Below, piece after piece: positions 7,740 to 13,512 of a stretch of 13,512 bases of DNA (position 1 is its first letter; every line of letters starts with the position of its first letter). A model generated the notes under the pieces. That model saw nothing but the letters and a program-made list of their open reading frames with translations. It ran no database searches and had not been told where the DNA came from. Origin of the DNA: Methylobacterium sp. (lineage in GTDB: Bacteria > Pseudomonadota > Alphaproteobacteria > Rhizobiales > Beijerinckiaceae); assembly GCA_021154065.1 (NCBI GenBank), contig JAJKJG010000301.1:1-13512 (forward strand), in the 5' to 3' direction. A program made the translations under genes and the position numbers.

Positions 7740-8753
7740 ATGAAACTCGCCAGCCTCAGGCACGGCCGCGACGGCCGGCTCGTCGTCGTCTCCCGGGATC
7801 TGACGCGGGCGACCGACGCCTTCATCGTCGCGCCGACGCTGCAGGCGGCCCTTGACGACTGGGAGCGCCACGGCCCGCGCCTCGCCGATCTCGCGCGCGA
7901 GCTCGAGATCGGCTCGGTGCCCTCGTTCCGCTTCCACGAGCACGATTGCGCCTCGCCGCTGCCGCGCGCCTATCAATGGGCCGACGGCTCGGCCTATGTG
8001 AACCACGTCGAGCTCGTCCGCCGCGCCCGCGGCGCCGAGATGCCGGCGTCGTTCTGGACCGATCCGCTGATGTACCAGGGCGGCTCCGACTCGTTCCTCG
8101 GTCCGCGCGAGGCGATCGCGATGACGACCGAGGCCTGGGGCATCGACTTCGAGGGCGAGGTCGCGGTGATCCTCGGCGACGTCGCCATGGGCGCGTCGCG
8201 AGAGGAGGCCGCGGCGGCGATCCGGCTCGTGATGATCGTCAACGACGTGTCGCTGCGCAACCTCATCCCGCACGAGCTCGGCAAGGGCTTCGGCTTCTTC
8301 CAGGGCAAGCCGTCCTCGGCCTTCTCGCCGGTCGCGGTGACGCCGGACGAGCTTGGGCCGGCCTGGGACGGCGCCAAGCTCTCGCTGCCGCTCTCCTGCG
8401 CCGTCAACGGCAAGCCCTTCGGCTGCCCGAACGCCGGCGACGACATGACCTTCGACTTCCCGGCCCTGATCTGCCACGCGGCAAAGACGCGGCCGCTCGC
8501 CGCCGGCACGATCATCGGCTCCGGCACGGTGTCGAACAAGGACCCGGACGGCGAGCCGGGGCGCCCGATCGCGGAAGGCGGCCGCGGTTATGCCTGCGTC
8601 GCCGAGATGCGCACCGTCGAGACCATCCGCGACGGCAAGCCGAAGACCGAGTTTCTGCACTTCGGCGACACCGTGCGCCTCGAGATGAAGGACGAATCGG
8701 GCCGCTCGATCTTCGGCGCGATCGAGCAGCAGGTGGTGCGCCATGAGCGGTGA
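7740..8753 (+). CDS. Fumarylacetoacetate hydrolase family protein
   Basis: Hydrolase of 337 residues of the short bacterial FAH type. Next to hppD and hmgA it most likely splits fumarylacetoacetate into fumarate and acetoacetate, the last step of tyrosine catabolism. It opens MKLASLRHGRDGRLVVVSRD. Family landmarks are DPLMYQGGSDSFLGP (108-122), the metal-binding acidic pair Glu138/Glu140 in DFEGEVAVI, Asp169 in MIVNDVSLRNL, GKGFGFFQGKPSSAFSPVAV and TIIGSGTVSN. The ATG at 7740 is chosen because this N-terminus is the normal one. The frame is open further upstream, but that stretch overlaps the divergent TRAP gene and looks non-native. GAGAGGG lies close before the start. Its 3' end overlaps the next gene by 11 bp. 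Other FAH-fold enzymes (decarboxylases, hydratases) are the alternative, made less likely by context. Confidence 0.9.
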   Translation: MKLASLRHGRDGRLVVVSRDLTRATDAFIVAPTLQAALDDWERHGPRLADLARELEIGSVPSFRFHEHDCASPLPRAYQWADGSAYVNHVELVRRARGAEMPASFWTDPLMYQGGSDSFLGPREAIAMTTEAWGIDFEGEVAVILGDVAMGASREEAAAAIRLVMIVNDVSLRNLIPHELGKGFGFFQGKPSSAFSPVAVTPDELGPAWDGAKLSLPLSCAVNGKPFGCPNAGDDMTFDFPALICHAAKTRPLAAGTIIGSGTVSNKDPDGEPGRPIAEGGRGYACVAEMRTVETIRDGKPKTEFLHFGDTVRLEMKDESGRSIFGAIEQQVVRHER

Positions 8754-9132
8754 CGGCGTGGCCATGCTTCGCCTCGATCACGTGCAGATCGCAATTCCGG
8801 TCGGCGCCGAGGCGGCGTGCCGCGGCTTCTATGTCGGCGTGCTCGGCATGACGGAACTCGTGAAGCCGCCGGAGCTCGCGAAACGCGGCGGCATCTGGGT
8901 CAAGAGCGGCGCGGTCGAGATCCATCTCGGCGTCGACGCGGAGTTCCGGCCGGCCCGCAAGGCGCATCCGGGAATCGTCGTCGCCGACATCGACGGACTC
9001 GCGGCGCGGCTTCATGCTGCCGGTCAGCCGCCGCTCTGGGACGACGCCATCCCGGGCGTGCGCCGCTTCTTTACCGCCGACCCGCTCGGCAACCGGCTCG
9101 AATTCATCGGGAGCGACGACGACCATGGCTGA
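8743..9132 (+). CDS. VOC/glyoxalase-fold protein
   Basis: Single vicinal-oxygen-chelate protein of 129 residues, two beta-alpha-beta-beta-beta modules. Candidate metal ligands sit where the fold expects them: His13 (LDHVQIAIP), His61 (VEIHLGV), His75 (AHPGIVVADID) and Glu120 (NRLEFIG). That spacing is like glyoxalase I, but with His in place of the second-position acidic ligand, so activity cannot be assumed. The usual GFYVGVLGM and DPLGNRLEF motifs are present. It overlaps the FAH gene by 11 bp and the MBL gene by 8 bp, so the three are surely co-translated. The ATG at 8764 (MLRLDHVQIAIP) is an alternative start that fits the family N-terminus equally well. The substrate is unknown. A role in the homogentisate pathway is inferred only from gene order. 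Confidence 0.87.
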   Translation: MSGDGVAMLRLDHVQIAIPVGAEAACRGFYVGVLGMTELVKPPELAKRGGIWVKSGAVEIHLGVDAEFRPARKAHPGIVVADIDGLAARLHAAGQPPLWDDAIPGVRRFFTADPLGNRLEFIGSDDDHG

Positions 9133-10078
9133 ACCGGCCTTCGCCTCGACCGGCGACCTCGCCGAGAAGACCGTCACCTTCGCTAAGATCGGCGCCGGGC
9201 TCTACGCCTATACGGCTGAGGGCGATCCGAACTCCGGCATCATCGTCGGCGACGACGGCTGCATGGTCGTCGACGCCCAGGCGACGCCGGCGATGGCGAA
9301 GGACGTGATCGCGCGCGTCGCCGAGGTCACCGACAAGCCGATCCGCTACGTGGTGCTGTCGCATTATCACGCCGTGCGGGTGCTCGGCACCTCGGCCTAC
9401 GAGGCGCAAGGCATCGTCGCCTCGGACGCGACCTACCGGCTCATCGCCGAGCGCGGGCAGGAGGATTGGGATTCGGAATTCGGCCGCTTCCCGCGCCTGT
9501 TCCGCGACGCCACGTCGATCCCGGGGCTGACCTGGCCGACGCTCACCTTCGAGGGCGCGATGTCGGTCTTCCTCGGGCGCCGCGAGGTCAAGCTCCTCCA
9601 CCTCGGCGCCGGGCACACGGCGGGCGACATCGTCGCCTTCGTTCCGGACGCCGAGGTGATGTTCTCGGGCGACCTCGTCGAGTACCGCTCGGCCTGCTAC
9701 TGCGGCGACGCGCATCTGCGCGAATGGCCCTTCACCCTCGAAGCGATCCGCGACTTCGACCCCAAGGCCCTCGTGCCGGGCCGCGGCGACGCGCTCACGG
9801 GCGCGGCGACGGTGCGCGAGGCGATCGCCATGACGCGCGACTTCGTCAACACGCTCTACGGCACCGCCGAGCTCGCCGTCGCCCGCGGGCGCTCGCTGAA
9901 GGAGACCTACGCGGCGGTGCGCGAGGCCATGGACCCGAAATTCGCGAGCTTCGCGATCTACGAGCACTGCCTGCCGTTCAACGTCTCGCGCGCCTACGAC
10001 GAGGCGTCCGGCATCGACCACCCGGTGATCTGGACGGCCGAGCGCGACCGCGAGATGTGGGGGAAGCTGCAGGGGTGA
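9125..10078 (+). CDS. Metallo-beta-lactamase-fold protein with altered metal motifs
   Basis: Protein of 317 residues with the MBL fold. It has an N-terminal beta-rich part (IGAGLYAYTAEGDPNSGIIVG), a histidine motif after strand LSH, GHTAGDIVAF, FSGDLVE and a late PGxG loop, then a roughly 95-residue helical tail. The first motif reads HYHAVR (80-85) where a normal enzyme has HxHxDH, so the Asp and the third His are Val84 and Arg85. The PGHG loop reads PGRG, with Arg220 for His. His80, His82, His164 and Asp183 remain. The second metal site is therefore largely gone, and ordinary di-zinc hydrolysis is doubtful; a one-metal or non-catalytic role is possible. The start at 9125 overlaps the VOC gene by 8 bp. 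No signal peptide is seen. The function is unknown, but it is tied by overlap to FAH and VOC. Confidence 0.88.
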   Translation: MAEPAFASTGDLAEKTVTFAKIGAGLYAYTAEGDPNSGIIVGDDGCMVVDAQATPAMAKDVIARVAEVTDKPIRYVVLSHYHAVRVLGTSAYEAQGIVASDATYRLIAERGQEDWDSEFGRFPRLFRDATSIPGLTWPTLTFEGAMSVFLGRREVKLLHLGAGHTAGDIVAFVPDAEVMFSGDLVEYRSACYCGDAHLREWPFTLEAIRDFDPKALVPGRGDALTGAATVREAIAMTRDFVNTLYGTAELAVARGRSLKETYAAVREAMDPKFASFAIYEHCLPFNVSRAYDEASGIDHPVIWTAERDREMWGKLQG

Positions 10079-10093
10079 CGCGTGCGGGTGCGC

Positions 10094-10107
10094 GCCGCCG
10101 CGGCGGC
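10094..10107. terminator. GC-rich palindrome between convergent genes (weak terminator candidate)
   Basis: GCCGCCGCGGCGGC is a perfect 14-bp palindrome in the 36-bp gap between the MBL stop and the convergent DUF2778 stop. It has no loop of its own and no T-run, so it is only a weak candidate for a terminator. Confidence 0.2.
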
Positions 10108-10114
10108 CCTGCGC

Positions 10115-11263
10115 TCACCCGTTGCGGTCGCGAGGCTCGGCGCCGCCGATACGGCTGTTGAAGATGCCGAACGGACCGTCCTGCCCGCGTCCGGCCACGA
10201 CGACGAGACGTTTCACCTCGCCTCTGAGGTAGGCCTGGAGGAACTTGTCGTACTGGCGGAACGAGACGCAGCCGTTCGACTGTCCGTTCGGCCCCAGCAT
10301 GTAGGTGTGGGCAAGGAGGCCGGCGCGGCCATGGACGGCGGCGCTGCCGCCGACCGGGTTCAGGCGAATGGCGCGGACGCCGTGGAAGAGCTTCTCGCGC
10401 TCGGTGAGGTCGTAGGTGCCGGGGGGCGTCGCGCCGTGCATCCGGACATGCACGAAACGGGGGTCGTCCAGCTTCTCGCCGAGACCGGAATGCGCCTCCA
10501 GCCGCTCGCCGTTCGGCATGTAGACCACCCGTGCGCTGATGTCGTAGAGCGCCGTCCCCGGCTCCGCCGCGGTCGGGGCGGGGCTGAGCTTCACGCCCGG
10601 CGCGAGCTCGCGGGGACTGCTCTCGGGGGCGGCGTAGGCGAGAACCGGGCCCGGCGTCGGCGTCGATTGGACGCCGAACAGCTTGTCGAAGAAGGATCGC
10701 GTGTCGGCCGGGGTCGGTGGCAGAGCCGCCGTCCTGGCTCGGCGAGAGCCGGCGGCCATGCGCGACGACTCCGGAGCCTCCGGACCCGATAGCTCGGCCG
10801 GCCGCGGCATGGGCAACGGCGGCGACGCCGCGATCCGGATTGTATCCGCCGCCGGCGACGCCACGGGCTGAGCGGGCGCTTGGGCCGCGAGGCCGCGCGC
10901 CTCGGCCCTCGCGGCGGGCGGGACGAAGGCCAACCGGAAGCTCGATCCCTCCGAAACGGCCGGCCCAAACTTCGGCGCGACGGCCCCGGAGAGCGGTGTT
11001 GGATCGAGCAGCCGATCCGAGCCTTCGGCGAAGGCGACTGTTTCCGGTGATTGCGCCTCGGCGCTGCCGTCGACCGGAGGGGCGCCTTCCCAGCGCCAGA
11101 GCCCGAACACCGCCGCAAAGCACAGGACCGCGGCGAAAGAAGCCGTTCGCACGAGCAAGCCGCGATCCTGCCGGCGACGGCGGCGGGCGTCCATGCGGAT
11201 GCCGCTCGAAGGCTCATCGCGGACGGGCTCCGCCCGGCCGTCACTCCGCTCGTCTTCGAACAT
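10115..11263 (-). CDS. Membrane-anchored DUF2778 (Tlde1-like) domain protein
   Basis: Protein of 382 residues. An arginine-rich cytoplasmic N-terminus is followed by one membrane segment (about 36-57, GLLVRTASFAAVLCFAAVFGLW read in part). Then comes a long Pro/Ala-rich periplasmic linker (about 60-230) and a C-terminal DUF2778 domain (about 235-360). The domain carries HGRAGLLAHTYMLG and SNGCVSFRQYDKFL, with Cys332 and His311/His319 as the likely catalytic set. The SNGC motif echoes L,D-transpeptidases. Related Tlde1 domains act on cell-wall peptides, some as type VI effectors. With a membrane anchor and no secretion genes nearby, a housekeeping cell-wall role seems likelier than an exported toxin; this is inference. 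The start at 11263 has only a weak G-rich site before it. An inner ATG at 11194 is possible. Confidence 0.85.
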   Translation of the reverse strand: MFEDERSDGRAEPVRDEPSSGIRMDARRRRRQDRGLLVRTASFAAVLCFAAVFGLWRWEGAPPVDGSAEAQSPETVAFAEGSDRLLDPTPLSGAVAPKFGPAVSEGSSFRLAFVPPAARAEARGLAAQAPAQPVASPAADTIRIAASPPLPMPRPAELSGPEAPESSRMAAGSRRARTAALPPTPADTRSFFDKLFGVQSTPTPGPVLAYAAPESSPRELAPGVKLSPAPTAAEPGTALYDISARVVYMPNGERLEAHSGLGEKLDDPRFVHVRMHGATPPGTYDLTEREKLFHGVRAIRLNPVGGSAAVHGRAGLLAHTYMLGPNGQSNGCVSFRQYDKFLQAYLRGEVKRLVVVAGRGQDGPFGIFNSRIGGAEPRDRNG

Positions 11264-11440
11264 ACCCCCACCCGTGAGTTAGGCGCCGTACCGACAGAAC
11301 CGGCGTCCACCCGCTTTGATTGGGCAACTAGTTGGTTAATTCTGGCTAAATGGCGGCAATGGCGAGACGTAGCGAAGTCGAGGCTTTCGCCGCAGGCCGC
11401 TCCGCCCCGCGTTCCGCGCGCCCATGACGAGACGGATTGC
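11264..11440. promoter_or_regulatory. Divergent control region with palindrome upstream of the monooxygenase
   Basis: This 177-bp gap separates the divergent DUF2778 and monooxygenase genes. It contains the most AT-rich stretch of the neighbourhood (about 11315-11351). Within that stretch CAACTAGTTG (11325-11334) is a perfect 10-bp palindrome, followed by TTGGTTAATTCTGGCTAAA, read as a loose tandem pair. This is the kind of spot a MarR/TetR-type repressor might use. No regulator gene is in the window, and no clean -35/-10 pair could be drawn. The rest of the gap looks like unremarkable GC-rich sequence. Confidence 0.4.
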
Positions 11441-13066
11441 ATGAACGAGCGCCGCGCTTTCCGCCAATTCCCCTATCGCCGCTCGCCCGACCAGGACCGG
11501 CGCGACGCGCACCACCCAGTGGTCGTCGTCGGCGCCGGCCCGGTCGGCCTCTGCGCCGCGATCGATGTCGCGCAACGCGGCGTGCCGGTGGTGCTTCTCG
11601 ACGACGCCGACCGCATCGGCGAGGGCTCGCGCGGCATCTGCTACGCCAAGCGCACGCTGGAGATTCTCGACCGGCTCGGCGTCGCCGGCAAATGCCTGGA
11701 GAAGGGCGTCACCTGGAAGGTCGGCAAGGTCTTCCAGCGCGACGCGCTGCTCTATCGGTTCGACCTCCTGCCGGAGGATGGGCACAAGATGCCGGCCTTC
11801 ATCAACCTGCAGCAGTATTACCTCGAGCAGTTCCTGTGCGAGCGCGCAGCCGAGCTCGGCGCGATCGACATCCGCTGGCGCAACAAGGTGACCGGCATCG
11901 AACCCCGTAACGACGGCGCAAGGCTCACTATCGACACGCCGGACGGGCCCTATCGGCTCGACGCCGATTGGCTGATCGCCGCCGACGGGGCGCGCTCGAC
12001 GCTGCGCCGGCTCCTCGGCCTCGCGTTCCTGGGAGAGGCTTTCGAGGACCGCTTCCTGATCGCCGACGTCAGGATGGCAGGCGCGTTTCCGCCCGAGCGC
12101 TGGTTCTGGTTCGACCCGCCCTTCCACGACGGCCGTTCGGCTCTCCTGCACAAGCAGCCGGACGATATCTGGCGCATCGACCTCCAGCTCGGCCCGGACG
12201 CCGATCCGATCGCGGAGCAGAAACCCGACCGCGTCGTTCCACGCCTGCGCCAGATGCTCGGCGCCGACACGCAGTTCTCGCTCGAATGGGTCTCGGTCTA
12301 TACCTTCCAATGCCGCCGGCTCGCCCGCTTCGTGCACGGCCGCGTCGTCTTCGTCGGCGATGCCGCCCACCAGGTCTCGCCGTTCGGCGCGCGCGGGGGC
12401 AATTCCGGCATCCAGGATGCCGAGAACCTGGCCTGGAAGCTTGCCCTCGTGCTCGCGGGCGACGCCCCGGCAAGCCTGATCGACAGCTACGACCTCGAGC
12501 GCTCGGCTGCCGCCGACGAGAACGTCGGCCACTCGACGCGCTCGACCGATTTCATCGCCCCGCGCTCGGCCCAGGAGCTGCGCTTTCGCGACGCCGCGCT
12601 GGCGCTCGCCGGCGAGACGGGCTTTGCCAAGCGCATGGTCAATTCCGGCCGCCTCTCGGTCGCGAGCGTCTATGAGACGCCGCTCTCGACCCCTGACCGC
12701 GAGCCGTGGGCCGGCAGCGCGCGGCTCGGAGCGCCGCTGCCCGATGCGCCGCTCCTCGACCGCGCCGGACGGCCGGTGTGGCTCCTCGATGCGGTCGGCG
12801 GCGAGGCGAGCGTGATTTGTGCGGGAAACGGGGCGGCGCCGCCTCCCCTCCCCGGCCTCAAGCGGCTCGTCATCGGCGAGGATCTCCTCGATCGCGACGG
12901 CCACTTCGCGCGCCGTTACGATGCCACCCCTGGCGCGAGCTACCTCGTCCGCCCCGACCAGCATCTCGCGGCGCGCTGGCGGGCGTTCGATCCCGATGCG
13001 ATCGCGGCGGCGGTGCGCCGCTTCAGCGGCCGTGCCGATGACGGAGCGCGCGATGCCCGAGCTTGA
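11441..13066 (+). CDS. FAD-dependent group A aromatic monooxygenase (MhpA/PHBH type)
   Basis: Flavoprotein hydroxylase of 541 residues that would use NAD(P)H and O2 to hydroxylate a phenolic ring. Motifs in order: the dinucleotide fold GAGPVGLCAA (31-40), AADGARSTLRRLLG (180-193), and the FAD-ribityl site GRVVFVGDAAHQVSPFGARG (300-319). A C-terminal thioredoxin-like domain (about 425-530) lacks CxxC and ends in the typical SYLVRPDQHLAARWRAFD. The ATG at 11441 is chosen because the Rossmann fold follows at the normal distance. The longer open frame upstream runs over the divergent gene and has no homology-like content. The substrate is not readable. Near a homogentisate cluster, a 3-hydroxyphenylacetate-type hydroxylase feeding homogentisate is one idea, but other phenols are equally possible. 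Its 3' end overlaps the DUF2783 gene by 14 bp. Confidence 0.9.
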   Translation: MNERRAFRQFPYRRSPDQDRRDAHHPVVVVGAGPVGLCAAIDVAQRGVPVVLLDDADRIGEGSRGICYAKRTLEILDRLGVAGKCLEKGVTWKVGKVFQRDALLYRFDLLPEDGHKMPAFINLQQYYLEQFLCERAAELGAIDIRWRNKVTGIEPRNDGARLTIDTPDGPYRLDADWLIAADGARSTLRRLLGLAFLGEAFEDRFLIADVRMAGAFPPERWFWFDPPFHDGRSALLHKQPDDIWRIDLQLGPDADPIAEQKPDRVVPRLRQMLGADTQFSLEWVSVYTFQCRRLARFVHGRVVFVGDAAHQVSPFGARGGNSGIQDAENLAWKLALVLAGDAPASLIDSYDLERSAAADENVGHSTRSTDFIAPRSAQELRFRDAALALAGETGFAKRMVNSGRLSVASVYETPLSTPDREPWAGSARLGAPLPDAPLLDRAGRPVWLLDAVGGEASVICAGNGAAPPPLPGLKRLVIGEDLLDRDGHFARRYDATPGASYLVRPDQHLAARWRAFDPDAIAAAVRRFSGRADDGARDARA

Positions 13067-13292
13067 GACCGAGTCCCGCCTCGCCGACCCGGACCGGGCC
13101 TACCGGATGCTGATCGACGCCCATCGCGGGCTCTCGGAGGAGGAAAGCGCGGCACTGAACACGCGGCTCGTGCTCATCCTCGCGAACCACATCGGCGACG
13201 ACGCGGCTCTGGCCGAGGCGCTCGATCTCGCAAGACGGGCGAGTCGCCCGACCGTCCGGACGAGCGTCGCGGAGGATGGGCGCGGGACTTGA
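13053..13292 (+). CDS. DUF2783 domain protein
   Basis: Small protein of 79 residues. The core ADPDRAYRMLIDAHRGLSEE followed by SAALNTRLVLILANHIGDDA (with E31 between the two pieces) matches DUF2783, a short helical family that I recall next to flavin monooxygenases in alphaproteobacteria. Its biochemical role is unknown. The ATG at 13053 is preferred because GGAG (13043-13046) lies 6 nt before it. The in-frame ATG at 13038 lacks such a site. It overlaps the end of the monooxygenase gene by 14 bp, so the two are coupled, and a stoichiometric partner or accessory role is plausible. The last 17 residues are polar and poorly conserved-looking. Confidence 0.85.
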   Translation: MPELETESRLADPDRAYRMLIDAHRGLSEEESAALNTRLVLILANHIGDDAALAEALDLARRASRPTVRTSVAEDGRGT

Positions 13293-13357
13293 GAGCCGCC
13301 GGCGTGCTATTCTCCCGCTGACATCCCTTGGGCCCGGACTGGATCGGCGACGACGCG

Positions 13358-13512
13358 ATGAGCCCGTACATGCGTTTCCTCGTGACGGCCGTGAAATGGG
13401 TCCGTGCCGCGGGCCTGCCGCGCGATCCGAACGAGCCGGCAAAGCCGAAGGCATCGCCGCAGGACTGGGAGAGCCTCGGCCGCGACCTCGGCCGCGCCGT
13501 CCGCAAGTTCCG
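13358..13512 (+). CDS. Unknown small protein, 3' truncated by window end
   Basis: Open frame from ATG 13358 to the window edge, 51 full codons, beginning MSPYMRFLVTAVKWVRAAGL and continuing with a polar, lysine/proline-rich stretch (RDPNEPAKPKASPQDWESLG). The amphipathic start followed by a charged region looks protein-like, but I do not recognise the family. It lies 65 bp after DUF2783 on the same strand, with no strong ribosome site. The ATG at 13370 is an alternative start. It may be the next gene of the monooxygenase operon or an unrelated one. Confidence 0.45.
   Translation, partial: MSPYMRFLVTAVKWVRAAGLPRDPNEPAKPKASPQDWESLGRDLGRAVRKF

Noticed and set aside
7729..7743. Four-codon upstream ORF (ATG AGA GGG TCA TGA) overlapping the FAH start
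   Set aside because: It has no regulatory peptide features, and an ATGA overlap of this size can arise by chance. Worth a glance only if conserved.
9014..9124. Longer start for the MBL-fold gene
   Set aside because: The extra 37 residues are low-complexity and read through the VOC gene in another frame; ATG 9125 gives the usual short overlap.
11051..11440. Extended upstream start for the monooxygenase
   Set aside because: The extra 130 residues overlap the divergent DUF2778 gene and look random; the Rossmann fold sits at a normal distance from ATG 11441.
11336..12964. Long open frame (542 codons) on the - strand opposite the monooxygenase
   Set aside because: No family motifs, and the plus strand has all flavin monooxygenase signatures. 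Such mirror frames are common at this GC content.
13023..13454. Minus-strand frame (143 codons) across DUF2783 and the following gap
   Set aside because: Arg/Pro/Ser-rich with no motif, and it covers the recognisable DUF2783 gene on the other strand.

Overview
The window is a piece of a GC-rich chromosome. Its gene families, its protein sequences and its CTCTCCCC/GGGGAGAG intergenic repeats point to an alphaproteobacterium, most likely of the order Hyphomicrobiales (Rhizobiales). That assignment is by recognition, not by a search. The window is almost fully coding. I see no RNA genes, CRISPR arrays, integrases or transposases.

Left part (1-1611, + strand): two inner-membrane permeases of a peptide/nickel-type (DppB/DppC) ABC importer. 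The first is cut by the window edge, and the two overlap by 4 bp (ATGA). The DppC-type gene carries an intergenic-type palindromic repeat inside its coding sequence, in frame, which lengthens its cytoplasmic N-terminus.

Centre left (1612-4902, - strand): a small polyhydroxyalkanoate-system protein; a YtcJ-type amidohydrolase that looks frameshifted (one base short near 3594-3608); and hppD, 4-hydroxyphenylpyruvate dioxygenase.

Centre (4903-10078): hppD is divergent from hmgA (homogentisate 1,2-dioxygenase) across 96 bp that hold an inverted repeat. hmgA faces a TakP-like TRAP solute-binding protein, and the gap between them is filled by a five-hairpin repeat element. Divergent from the TRAP gene is a tightly overlapping trio: a fumarylacetoacetate-hydrolase-family protein, a glyoxalase/VOC protein, and a metallo-beta-lactamase-fold protein with altered metal-site residues. 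HppD, HmgA and the FAH-type hydrolase give three of the four steps from 4-hydroxyphenylpyruvate to fumarate plus acetoacetate. The maleylacetoacetate isomerase is not in the window.

Right part (10115-13512): a membrane-anchored DUF2778/Tlde1-domain protein on the - strand. Divergent from it is a group A flavin monooxygenase (MhpA/PHBH type) that overlaps a small DUF2783 gene. Last comes the start of a short unknown gene cut by the window end.

Taken together, the core is a tyrosine/homogentisate catabolic locus with accessory uptake and oxygenase genes. The most notable points are the repeat inserted in frame in the ABC permease gene, the metal-site-altered MBL protein co-encoded with FAH and VOC, the probable frameshift in the amidohydrolase, and the orphan TRAP binding protein in an aromatic keto-acid cluster.
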